Origin: Bacteroidales bacterium | GTDB lineage: Bacteria; Bacteroidota; Bacteroidia; Bacteroidales; JAAUTT01 | Reading direction: 5' to 3' | NCBI GenBank assembly: GCA_025350365.1 | Contig: JANXXY010000224.1 | Span: 1-43,764, forward strand | Length of the DNA: 43,764 nucleotides | In this document: positions 1 to 7,897 of the stretch, piece by piece | Layout of the letters: the number at the start of each line of letters is the position of its first letter | Position numbering within the stretch: the first letter of the stretch is position 1 | Position numbers and translations under genes: made by a program | Notes under the pieces: generated by a model | Database searches by the model: none | What the model saw: only the letters and a program-made list of their open reading frames with translations | What the model was told of the DNA's origin: nothing

Positions 1-11
1 TTATAAAAGTG

Positions 12-36
12 GTTATAGCCCCTTTTGGTTGAGGTT
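12..36 (+). repeat. Copy of the nuo-operon palindromic repeat, upstream of nuoE
   Basis: It begins GTTATAGCCCC and ends GGTTGAGGTT, the same outer parts as the copies at 2305-2335 and 2177-2206, but the central AAGGG arm is missing, so the hairpin is partly lost. It lies in the non-coding leader before nuoE. This is direct sequence observation; the function is unknown. Confidence 0.6.
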
Positions 37-118
37 GAAAAAAAAAGGTTACGATATGCTCGCAAACGGTTAAAATATTTACCTGGTACTTTTTACGCAG
101 TACTAAATACTAAAATTG

Positions 119-703
119 ATGTCACACGGAAGTATCATAGATCATAAACTTTATGTCAGAGAAGGCAGAGAAGTGCGTTTCCCGGATGAAACACTCAAAC
201 GGGTCAATCTCATTATTGAGCGCTATCCGAAAGGAAAGGAAAAATCAGCGGTGCTTCCTATTCTGCATATTGCCCAGGAAGAACTTGGAGGTTACCTTAG
301 CGTGGATGTGATGGATTATGTTGCATCCCTATTGAATATTCAACCAGTTGAAGTTTACGAAGTAGCTACTTTTTATACTCAGTATTACCTCGAAAAAGTC
401 GGTAAATATGTTGTAGAGGTATGTAGAACTGGCCCTTGTGCAATGTGTGGAGGCGAGGATATTGCCGATTATCTCGAGAAAAAGTTACAGATAAAAACGG
501 ATGAAACTACCCCTGACGGTTTATTTACTGTCCGCAGGGTTGATTGTCTCGGTGCCTGTGGTTATGCACCTGTGATGCAAATAAACACTGAATTTTACGA
601 ATTTCTTACCAAAGAAAAAATTGATCTGATAATTGACGATCTTCGAGCCAAAGCCAACGAAGACAAACCTAAGGAAGCGAAATGGGTAGAAAAATTCTTT
701 TAG
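119..703 (+). CDS. nuoE: NADH-quinone oxidoreductase subunit E (24 kDa, [2Fe-2S])
   Basis: This is the NuoE subunit of the NADH-oxidising arm of respiratory complex I. It carries cluster N1a next to the FMN subunit NuoF. The thioredoxin-like [2Fe-2S] ligand pattern is visible as C102-x4-C107 and C143-x3-C147 (CRTGPC and CLGAC). The helical N-terminal region precedes it (EVATFYTQYY at about 81-90). The length of 194 residues is within the family's range. A TTG directly before the ATG at 119 is in frame, but the ATG is the more likely start. No Shine-Dalgarno sequence is seen, as usual in Bacteroidota. The 3' end overlaps nuoF by 22 bp, so the two are almost certainly translated together. nuoA-D should be just upstream, outside the window. 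Confidence 0.96.
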   Translation: MSHGSIIDHKLYVREGREVRFPDETLKRVNLIIERYPKGKEKSAVLPILHIAQEELGGYLSVDVMDYVASLLNIQPVEVYEVATFYTQYYLEKVGKYVVEVCRTGPCAMCGGEDIADYLEKKLQIKTDETTPDGLFTVRRVDCLGACGYAPVMQINTEFYEFLTKEKIDLIIDDLRAKANEDKPKEAKWVEKFF

Positions 704-2028
704 ATAAAGTCCATATTCCCGGAATAAAAACATTTAAAGTATATCGGGACAATGGTGGGTATGCATCTGTTGAGAAAGCCTTAAAGAAGATGACTCCCGC
801 AGAAATTATTGAGGAAGTTAAAAAATCGGGTCTGCGCGGACGCGGCGGCGCTGGTTTTCCGACGGGTATGAAATGGTCGTTTCTCGATACCAGGTCAAAC
901 AACCCTCGTTACTTGGTTTGTAATGCCGACGAAAGCGAACCCGGCACTTTTAAGGATCGGTACCTGATTGATTATATTCCGCATTTACTCATTGAAGGAT
1001 TGATAGTTTCGAGTTTTGCACTTGGAGCTAACACCACATTTATATATGTTCGAGGCGAATTCAAACAACAAATTGGAATATTAAACAAGGCGATTCGTGA
1101 AGCCCGCGATAATGGATTTCTTGGAAGTAACATTTTAGGAACATCATTTTCACTGGATATTCATGTACATTCTGGCGCCGGGGCTTATATTTGTGGCGAA
1201 GAAACGGCTTTGCTGGAATCGCTGGAAGGAAAGAGGGGAAATCCACGATTGAAACCGCCCTTTCCGGCAGTAAAAGGATTGTACGATTGTCCAACCGTGG
1301 TAAACAATGTAGAAACATTGGCCGCTATAGTTCCTATCATCAATTTTGGTGGTGACGAATATGCTAAAATCGGTATTGGACGCAGTACAGGTACAAAACT
1401 AATCTCGGCATGTGGACATATCAATAAACCTGGCGTTTATGAAATAGAAATGGGACTTTCGGTGGAAGAATTTCTCAATTCAGAAGAATATTGTGGAGGT
1501 GTCCGTAATGGGAAAAAGCTTAAAGCTATTATACCGGGTGGTTCATCAGTACCCATCCTGCCGGCTCATCTGGTTGCGGTTACTGCAGCAAACACTCCCC
1601 GGTTAATGAGTTATGAATCGCTATCGGATGGTGGTTTTGCTACCGGAAGCATGCTTGGTTCAGGCGGCTTTATTGTGTTCGACGAAGATGCTTGTATCGT
1701 GCGGAATACGTGGAACTTCACCCGGTTTTATTATCATGAATCGTGTGGACAATGTTCCCCCTGCCGCGAAGGAACCGGCTGGCTCGAAAAAATACTTTAC
1801 CGTATTGAGAATGGTCAGGGACGCGAAAGAGATATCGACGTACTGGATAGTGTAGCAAAAAAAATTGAAGGAAATACCATTTGTCCACTTGGCGATGCCG
1901 CAGCATGGCCCGTAAATAGTGCCATACGTCATTTCCGAAACGAATTTGAATTTCATATTGAACATCCTGACCTTATCAAAAATGTTCAACATGGTTCCAT
2001 TGAAAAATATATGAAAGTAATGGCGTAA
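682..2028 (+). CDS. nuoF: NADH-quinone oxidoreductase subunit F (51 kDa, FMN, NADH site)
   Basis: NuoF oxidises NADH, holds FMN and passes electrons through a [4Fe-4S] cluster (N3). The glycine-rich nucleotide-binding motif GRGGAGFPTG lies at 53-62 and a second conserved stretch, CGEETALLESLEG, at about 171-183. The cluster ligands are C355-x2-C358-x2-C361 (CGQCSPC) plus C401 in TICPLGDAAAWP. At 448 residues it is full length. It starts inside the end of nuoE and is followed by an unusual 433-bp non-coding gap full of repeats before nuoG. All catalytic features look intact. Confidence 0.97.
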   Translation: MGRKILLDKVHIPGIKTFKVYRDNGGYASVEKALKKMTPAEIIEEVKKSGLRGRGGAGFPTGMKWSFLDTRSNNPRYLVCNADESEPGTFKDRYLIDYIPHLLIEGLIVSSFALGANTTFIYVRGEFKQQIGILNKAIREARDNGFLGSNILGTSFSLDIHVHSGAGAYICGEETALLESLEGKRGNPRLKPPFPAVKGLYDCPTVVNNVETLAAIVPIINFGGDEYAKIGIGRSTGTKLISACGHINKPGVYEIEMGLSVEEFLNSEEYCGGVRNGKKLKAIIPGGSSVPILPAHLVAVTAANTPRLMSYESLSDGGFATGSMLGSGGFIVFDEDACIVRNTWNFTRFYYHESCGQCSPCREGTGWLEKILYRIENGQGRERDIDVLDSVAKKIEGNTICPLGDAAAWPVNSAIRHFRNEFEFHIEHPDLIKNVQHGSIEKYMKVMA

Positions 2029-2461
2029 TATGAATTAATTACCGAAAAAAGTTTAAACAGGGTAATAAACAAGTTATAGCCCCTTTTTAAGGAATAGCCG
2101 TCAAGCTAAAGTTTATAAGATGTTTATTTTAAAAAAAGTATTAAATAATTGGAATGGTTTTAAATTTGCAAAGTACAACCTCAACCCCTTAAAAAGTGGC
2201 AATAACAGTGCAATACATAATTAAGTTTCAAAATTAAAAACAATTTTTTTATTTTCTAAGTCAAGAAATGTAAGTAATTTAAAACTCCCAATTCATCGAG
2301 GACTGTTATAGCCCCTTTTTAAGGGGGTTGGGGTTACAAAAAACTTAATAAATATATGATATACAATTTTTTATGAATATTAACTTGACAGCCATACCTT
2401 ATAAAGGGGTTGAGGTTAAAACAAAAACAGATGCCGATCTGCAAGGGCAATTAATTTAAAA
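2029..2461. repeat. Non-coding gap between nuoF and nuoG packed with a palindromic repeat
   Basis: There is no gene here. Four copies of one repeat family are visible: 2073-2092 (+), 2177-2206 (inverted), 2305-2335 (+, the most complete) and a decayed one at 2391-2417. The full unit reads GTTATAGCCCC, then TTTTTAAGGGG, then GTTGAGGTT. Its centre is a hairpin with 6-bp arms CCCCTT and AAGGGG around TTT. A further, partly deleted copy lies before nuoE at 12-36. The arrangement splits a normally compact operon. Transcription probably continues through it, because nuoG has no other obvious promoter, but that is inference. Confidence 0.8.
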
Positions 2462-3439
2462 ATGATGCTAAAAGTAACAATAGACGGACATACTACCGAA
2501 GTGGAGGAAGGAACAACAATTCTTCAGGCTGCACGGAAAATTGGAGGCGAAATTGTTCCTCCGGCAATGTGCTATTATTCGAAGCTCAAAGGATCGGGTG
2601 GAAAATGCCGAACCTGTTTGGTTAAAGTATCCAAAGGGTCGGAGAAAGATCCGCGGCCGATGCCAAAACTCGTAGCCTCCTGTAGCACTCCCGTTCAGGA
2701 TGGTATGGAAGTTCAAAATATTACTTCTCCGGAAGTGCTCGAAACCCGTAAAGCCATCGTTGAGTTTTTGCTGATTAATCATCCTCTCGACTGTCCCATT
2801 TGTGACCAGGCTGGTGAATGTGACCTTCAGGACTTAAGTTTTGCGCACGGTGCGGATACATCGAGGTTCGAAGAACAAAAAAGAGAATTTGAACAGGTAG
2901 ATATTGGTCCCAATATCAAATTGCATATGAATCGGTGCATTCTATGTTACCGTTGTGTATACACTGTTAACCAGATTACTAACGGGCGTATTCATGGGGT
3001 GCTTTACCGTGGTGATGCATCCGAAATATCAACATTCATTAAAAATTCCATTGAAAACGATTTCTCGGGAAATGTTATCGACGTGTGTCCCGTTGGTGCG
3101 CTTACCGACAGTACATTCCGTTTCAAAAGCCGGGTTTGGTTTTTAAAATCGATGGATGTTCACCGCACTTGTCCTAAATGCTCCGGAAAGGCTGTGGCCT
3201 GGATGAGCGGGAACGAAATATACCGGGTAACAGCACGCAAAGATGAATTCAATGAAGTGGAAGAATTTATTTGTAACGAATGTCGTTTTGAAAAAAAGGA
3301 TGTCAATGACTGGGTTATTGAGGGTCCCAGAAAGATTAAGCGCACATCGATCATTTCGGTCAATCATTATTTAAATGAGAAACAAGGCGCAATTATTAAT
3401 CCTGTCGATAAAAAGATAGAGAAACCGAGTGAATTATGA
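2462..3439 (+). CDS. nuoG: NADH-quinone oxidoreductase subunit G, short form without molybdopterin domain
   Basis: This is the iron-sulfur part of NuoG, which carries electrons from NuoF/NuoE towards NuoI. Visible ligand sets are: the ferredoxin-like [2Fe-2S] site C37, C49, C52, C74; the His-Cys site H107, C111, C114, C120; and a [4Fe-4S] set C159-x2-C162-x2-C165 with C209. A fourth group, C237-x2-C240 and C271-x2-C274, resembles a rubredoxin/zinc knuckle more than the usual N7 spacing. At 325 residues it lacks the roughly 500-residue molybdopterin-oxidoreductase-like domain of E. coli NuoG. The short form is known in Bacteroidota, so this is probably not a truncation. The start is ATG-ATG at 2462/2465. 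The end overlaps nuoH by 4 bp. Confidence 0.93.
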   Translation: MMLKVTIDGHTTEVEEGTTILQAARKIGGEIVPPAMCYYSKLKGSGGKCRTCLVKVSKGSEKDPRPMPKLVASCSTPVQDGMEVQNITSPEVLETRKAIVEFLLINHPLDCPICDQAGECDLQDLSFAHGADTSRFEEQKREFEQVDIGPNIKLHMNRCILCYRCVYTVNQITNGRIHGVLYRGDASEISTFIKNSIENDFSGNVIDVCPVGALTDSTFRFKSRVWFLKSMDVHRTCPKCSGKAVAWMSGNEIYRVTARKDEFNEVEEFICNECRFEKKDVNDWVIEGPRKIKRTSIISVNHYLNEKQGAIINPVDKKIEKPSEL

Positions 3440-4452
3440 TAGTCTATTTGATTTATAAAGTAGCATTAATTACTACCATTTTGTTATTGAGCCTTTTGAT
3501 AGCGATGTATGCAACATTGGTGGAACGTAAATTTGCCGGATTTATTCAGGACAGATATGGTCCCGACCGTGCAGGCCCATGGGGTATTTTACAGCCTGTT
3601 TGCGATGGTGTAAAACTCTTCTTTAAAGAGGAATACATGCCCAATACGGCCGATAAATTTTTATATATTTTAGGCCCATGTCTTACCATGATGGTGTCGT
3701 TGTTAACCAGTGCGGTTATTCCCTGGGGTGGCACAATTTCAATTGCCGGAAATAATTTTCCTCTACAGGTAGCAAGCAGTAGTGTAGATATTCTATATAT
3801 TTTTGCGGTTGTATCGATGGGCGTTTATGGCATTATGATTGGTGGCTGGGCATCAAACAATAAATTTGCTTTGTTAGGCGCTGTCCGGGCATCGTCGCAA
3901 ATGATCAGTTACGAATTGGCCATGGGTTTGGCGATAGCTTCAGTAATTTTGATGACGGGTACTCTTAGCCTTCAGCAAACAGTAGATCAGCAAACATCGA
4001 TGTGGAATGTGGTTTATCAGCCGTTGGCATTTCTCATATTTTTTATCTGTGCCCTGGCCGAAACAAACCGGGCTCCGTTTGATTTGCCCGAATGTGAAGG
4101 AGAATTAGTGGGCGGCTATCATACGGAATATAGCGCCATGAAACTGGGCTTCTATCTTTTTTCGGAATACATTAATATGTTTATATCATCGGCAATAATG
4201 GCTACCTTGTTTTTTGGAGGTTATCATATGCCGTTTATCGACAAGTTGGGTTTATCTCCTAACCTTTTAACTCTTCTTGGAACTGCATTTTTATTTGTTA
4301 AAATATTCCTCTTTCTCCTTTTGTTTATATGGGTGCGATGGACATTACCCCGTTTCCGCTATGACCAACTGATGAAATTAGGATGGAAAGTGCTATTTCC
4401 ATTGGCTTTGATTAATTTGATAATTACGGGCATTGTTATGCTTTTGAAATAA
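3436..4452 (+). CDS. nuoH: NADH-quinone oxidoreductase subunit H (membrane, quinone site)
   Basis: NuoH is the membrane subunit that forms part of the quinone chamber where the peripheral arm meets the membrane arm. The protein has about eight hydrophobic segments over 338 residues. The family signature is clear: ALAETNRAPFDLPE followed by GELVGGYHTEYSAM at about 201-230. An N-terminal VERKFAGFIQDRYGPDRAGP segment is also typical. It starts in a 4-bp overlap with nuoG and is followed 10 bp later by nuoI, so it is translationally linked to its neighbours. Nothing appears to be missing. Confidence 0.97.
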   Translation: MIVYLIYKVALITTILLLSLLIAMYATLVERKFAGFIQDRYGPDRAGPWGILQPVCDGVKLFFKEEYMPNTADKFLYILGPCLTMMVSLLTSAVIPWGGTISIAGNNFPLQVASSSVDILYIFAVVSMGVYGIMIGGWASNNKFALLGAVRASSQMISYELAMGLAIASVILMTGTLSLQQTVDQQTSMWNVVYQPLAFLIFFICALAETNRAPFDLPECEGELVGGYHTEYSAMKLGFYLFSEYINMFISSAIMATLFFGGYHMPFIDKLGLSPNLLTLLGTAFLFVKIFLFLLLFIWVRWTLPRFRYDQLMKLGWKVLFPLALINLIITGIVMLLK

Positions 4453-4462
4453 TAGCAACAAT

Positions 4463-5035
4463 ATGAATCTGACAAACAGAAGCAAAGTTGTAACTAATAA
4501 ACAGATGACTTTCGTGGAAAGCCTATACCTTCCTGCCATTTTTGCAGGAATGTGGATTACCATAAAGCATGTTTTCGGGAAGAAAGCTACCATAAAATAT
4601 CCCGAGAAAAAAAGGGAATTCTCGGAAATATATCGCGGGCAGCATGTTTTGAAACGCGATGACGAAGGTCGGGAACGGTGCACTGCATGTGGGCTTTGTG
4701 CACTGGCGTGTCCTGCTGAGGCTATCACCATGATTGCAGCTGAACGTCAACCGGGTGAGGAAAATCTCTACCGCGAAGAAAAATATGCCAAAGTATACGA
4801 AATCAACATGCTTCGATGCATCTATTGTGGTTTGTGCGAGAGTGCCTGCCCCAAGGAAGCTATCTTTCTTACAAAAAAAACTGTCGATTCTGAGTATTAT
4901 CGGCAGGCTTTCATTTATGGTAAGGACAAACTTGTTGAACCAGTTGAAAAAGATAAACGGATTGATGTCACAAAACGGCAAACGCCCGAAGTACTACAGT
5001 TTAAAAAATTGCCCAACGAGAGACATAATATTTGA
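4463..5035 (+). CDS. nuoI: NADH-quinone oxidoreductase subunit I (two [4Fe-4S] ferredoxin)
   Basis: NuoI bridges the peripheral and membrane arms with clusters N6a and N6b. Two classical ferredoxin motifs are present: C73-x2-C76-x2-C79-x3-C83-P and C119-x2-C122-x2-C125-x3-C129-P. An amphipathic N-terminal stretch (about 15-38) probably contacts NuoH. The protein is 190 residues, within family range, with a basic and polar C-terminal tail. ATG 4463 is used here; a downstream in-frame ATG (residue 15) would also keep both clusters. The gene ends just before nuoJ. Confidence 0.96.
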   Translation: MNLTNRSKVVTNKQMTFVESLYLPAIFAGMWITIKHVFGKKATIKYPEKKREFSEIYRGQHVLKRDDEGRERCTACGLCALACPAEAITMIAAERQPGEENLYREEKYAKVYEINMLRCIYCGLCESACPKEAIFLTKKTVDSEYYRQAFIYGKDKLVEPVEKDKRIDVTKRQTPEVLQFKKLPNERHNI

Positions 5036-5046
5036 AGCAAAACTTT

Positions 5047-5535
5047 ATGGAAAAATATATTTTCTTTACCTTATCGGGATTGGCAATTTTTTCGGCCATC
5101 ATGGTGCTGGTTTCTAAGAGACCGGTACATAGCGTATTATATTTGATTCTTTGCTTTTTTACCATTGCCGGCCATTATATTATGTTGAATGCGCAATTTC
5201 TGGCTGTGGTTCACATTATCGTTTATGCCGGAGCCATCATGGTTCTTTTTCTTTTTACCCTGATGCTGCTGAACCTGAATCTGGCAAACGAATTACGTAA
5301 ATCTATACTGGCAAGGGTTACAGCAGTAATTGCCGGTGGTCTTTTACTTGTTACATTGGTAGCCGTGTTGAAAGGGCTGGATGCAAGTGGTCCGATTATG
5401 GCAAATACACAAATTGGTATGACAACCAACATTGGCAAAGTATTATTTAACGAATATATGTTTCCTTTCGAAGCTGCCTCAGTTCTTTTTTTAGCAGCTA
5501 TGGTAGGAGCAGTAATGATGGTGAAAAAGGAATAG
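5047..5535 (+). CDS. nuoJ: NADH-quinone oxidoreductase subunit J
   Basis: NuoJ is a membrane subunit of complex I. About five transmembrane helices are visible. The family segment VVHIIVYAGAIMVLFLFTLM, around residues 56-75, contains the pi-bulge helix. I start it at the ATG at 5047 (MEKYIFFTLSG, 162 residues). The frame is open to a TTG at 5032 that overlaps the nuoI stop, but the ATG gives the usual N-terminus and is preferred. nuoK follows after 12 bp. Confidence 0.94.
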   Translation: MEKYIFFTLSGLAIFSAIMVLVSKRPVHSVLYLILCFFTIAGHYIMLNAQFLAVVHIIVYAGAIMVLFLFTLMLLNLNLANELRKSILARVTAVIAGGLLLVTLVAVLKGLDASGPIMANTQIGMTTNIGKVLFNEYMFPFEAASVLFLAAMVGAVMMVKKE

Positions 5536-5547
5536 AAATAAAAGAAT

Positions 5548-5877
5548 ATGAATAACGTAGTACAAGGTTTACAGTTGATGCCAATTAGTTATTACATTTC
5601 ATTTTGTTCGATACTTTTTGTGATCGGAATGATTGGAGTGTTGATCAAACGTAATGCATTGGTTATTTTTATGTCCATTGAATTGATGCTTAATTCCATT
5701 AATCTGTTGCTGGCGGCATTTTCGGTTTATCATAACGATCCCGCCGGACAGATTCTGGTAATTTTCATTATGGTAGTAGCCGCAGCTGAGGTAGCTGTGG
5801 GGCTTTCCATTTTAGTGGTTACCTACCGGAAAAACAATTCCATTGATGTTAACCTTTTGAACCAGTTGAAAGGATAA
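5548..5877 (+). CDS. nuoK: NADH-quinone oxidoreductase subunit K
   Basis: NuoK is a small three-helix membrane subunit in the proton-translocating arm. At 109 residues it has the expected size. Conserved acidic residues are visible in the helices: the glutamate in FMSIELMLNSINLLL and the second one in VVAAAEVAVGLSILV. Both are known to matter for proton transfer in this family. The gene is followed by a 117-bp spacer with a short repeat before nuoL. Confidence 0.96.
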   Translation: MNNVVQGLQLMPISYYISFCSILFVIGMIGVLIKRNALVIFMSIELMLNSINLLLAAFSVYHNDPAGQILVIFIMVVAAAEVAVGLSILVVTYRKNNSIDVNLLNQLKG

Positions 5878-5901
5878 ATATGAGGAAAGTAGTATGTAAT
5901 T

Positions 5902-5920
5902 AGTTGTAAGTCGTAAGACT
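5902..5920 (+). repeat. Short dispersed repeat (AAGTCGTAAG core) between nuoK and nuoL
   Basis: The core reads AGTTGTAAGTCGTAAGAC. The same core appears in inverted orientation, twice in tandem, between nuoM and nuoN (9451-9480), and once after the exported-protein gene at 41400-41411. It lies in an otherwise featureless 117-bp spacer (5878-5994). The family is seen directly; no function is assigned. Confidence 0.6.
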
Positions 5921-5994
5921 ATTTTCTTGGTAATCAGTAGCAAGTACTTAGAAAAAGTTGAGAATTTACTTTTTATAGAATGAAATAAAGAAAC

Positions 5995-7887
5995 ATGAAT
6001 ACTTTAGCAGCTTTAGTGCCCATTTTACCTCTCCTTTCATTTCTTGTGATAGGTCTTAATTTTAGGCGGTTACCAAAACCTGTCACATCCATTTTGGCAT
6101 GTGGCTCAGTGCTGGTTTCATTCATATTTTCAGTAGTGTTGTTTTTTCATATAAAAGGTGGAAACCCGACTGTAAATGTCACCTTGTTTGAATGGATTCC
6201 CGCAGCAGCTACCTCTCTTGGTTTTTCGTTTGTTGTCGATCCCTTGTCATCACTAATGTTGCTGATAGTTACCGGTGTTGGATTTCTCATCCATGTTTAT
6301 TCCATTGGTTACATGCACGATGACGAAGGTTTCAACCGCTTCTTTTCATACATGAATCTGTTTGTGTTTTCGATGCTGGTGCTTGTGCTTGGCTCTAACT
6401 ATTTAATGATGTTTATTGGTTGGGAAGGCGTTGGGCTATGTTCTTATCTGCTCATTGGGTTTTGGTTTAAAAATCAAGCATATAATAACGCCGCCAAGAA
6501 AGCTTTTATCATGAACCGGATTGGCGACCTGGGTTTTCTTCTGGGGATGTTTATTTTATATGTTCAGTTCGGGTCGTTAGATTATCAGACGGTTTTTGCG
6601 AAAGCCAGTCTGCTGGAGTCTGGAAATCTTATTCTTACCATAGCCACCATGTTACTTTTTGTAGGAGCTATTGGAAAAAGCGCTCAAATACCTCTTTTCA
6701 CCTGGTTACCTGATGCTATGGCAGGACCAACGCCGGTTTCGGCTCTAATCCATGCTGCCACAATGGTTACAGCAGGCGTTTATATGGTTGCCCGGTCACA
6801 TGCCTTGTATATATTGGCTCCTGCAACTATGATGGTAATTGCAGTTATAGGTATTACCACTGCACTTTTTGCAGCTACCATCGCTATTTTTCAAAATGAT
6901 ATTAAAAAAGTGCTGGCATACTCAACAGTAAGTCAGCTGGGATATATGTTTGTTGGGTTGGGCATGGGAGCCTTTACCGGTGCGATGTTTCACCTAACCA
7001 CACATGCTTTTTTTAAAGCCTTGCTTTTTCTTGCTGCCGGAAGCGTAATTCATGCAATGGGTGGTGAACAGGATATTCGTAAAATGGGAGGTTTGAAAAA
7101 GGCTTTACCTATTACCTGGCTGGTATTTCTTGCCGGAACGATTGCCATATCGGGTATTCCTCCATTTTCAGGATTCTTTTCGAAAGACGAAATTCTTCTT
7201 CATGCATACGAGCAAAACAAAGTGATATGGGTGCTAGGTATATTAGGATCGTTAATGACAGCATTTTATATGTTCCGGTTATTCTACCTTACCTTTGCCG
7301 GGATGTTTCGCGGTACCGATAAACAAAAACAACATCTTCACGAATCACCAAAATCCATGACCATACCGTTAATCATTCTCGCGGTTCTCGCGGTAGCAGG
7401 TGGTTTGCTTAATATTCCGGCTGTCTTTGGCGGGTCATCGTCTCTTAACACATTTTTATCCCCGATTTTTGGTTCCGGTGTCGAACCGGTTGGCGAAGTA
7501 TCTTATGGTACAGAAATTCTTCTGATGTCAATTGCTGTAATTGGATCATTAGCAATGATTGGCTTTGCGTGGTTTCGTTTCGTTAAAACAGCTACCATTC
7601 CGGTTACCGATGGTATCAAACGACCGGCTCTTTCAAATTTACTATATCATAAATATTACATCGACGAAATATACCAATTTCTTATTGAGAAGCCAGTTCT
7701 ATGGTTGTCGGACATCATGCATCTTTTTGATGTATATGTAATTGATAAAACAGTCAATTTCGTTGGCAATGCCACTGTTTGGCTGGGTAAACAATCGGGA
7801 TTTCTGCAAACCGGAAATATTGGCTTTTATTTGATTGCCATGGTGCTTAGTATAGTTGCTTTTCTTGTATTTGGATTGATGATTTAA
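5995..7887 (+). CDS. nuoL: NADH-quinone oxidoreductase subunit L (antiporter-like)
   Basis: NuoL is the distal antiporter-like proton pump of complex I with the long lateral helix. The conserved helix-5 glutamate is E144 in GWEGVGLCSYLL and the helix-7 lysine is K228 in AIGKSAQIPLFTWLPDAM, followed by the family signature GPTPVSALIHAATMVTAG. The C-terminal part (about 560-630) has the amphipathic lateral helix and a final transmembrane helix. It is 630 residues, full length, and is separated from nuoM by only 10 bp. Confidence 0.97.
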   Translation: MNTLAALVPILPLLSFLVIGLNFRRLPKPVTSILACGSVLVSFIFSVVLFFHIKGGNPTVNVTLFEWIPAAATSLGFSFVVDPLSSLMLLIVTGVGFLIHVYSIGYMHDDEGFNRFFSYMNLFVFSMLVLVLGSNYLMMFIGWEGVGLCSYLLIGFWFKNQAYNNAAKKAFIMNRIGDLGFLLGMFILYVQFGSLDYQTVFAKASLLESGNLILTIATMLLFVGAIGKSAQIPLFTWLPDAMAGPTPVSALIHAATMVTAGVYMVARSHALYILAPATMMVIAVIGITTALFAATIAIFQNDIKKVLAYSTVSQLGYMFVGLGMGAFTGAMFHLTTHAFFKALLFLAAGSVIHAMGGEQDIRKMGGLKKALPITWLVFLAGTIAISGIPPFSGFFSKDEILLHAYEQNKVIWVLGILGSLMTAFYMFRLFYLTFAGMFRGTDKQKQHLHESPKSMTIPLIILAVLAVAGGLLNIPAVFGGSSSLNTFLSPIFGSGVEPVGEVSYGTEILLMSIAVIGSLAMIGFAWFRFVKTATIPVTDGIKRPALSNLLYHKYYIDEIYQFLIEKPVLWLSDIMHLFDVYVIDKTVNFVGNATVWLGKQSGFLQTGNIGFYLIAMVLSIVAFLVFGLMI

Positions 7888-7897
7888 ATAATATCTG

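Noticed and set aside
1660-1992. Minus-strand frame opposite the C-terminus of nuoF
   Set aside because: It overlaps the catalytic cysteine region of nuoF and matches no family.
2029-2461. CRISPR array in the nuoF/nuoG gap
   Set aside because: The copies differ in orientation, length and spacing and there are no uniform spacers or cas genes.
4523-4981. Long open frame on the minus strand inside nuoI
   Set aside because: It is antisense to a clear ferredoxin gene with intact motifs, has no family resemblance and no promoter; its cysteines and phenylalanines mirror the nuoI codons.
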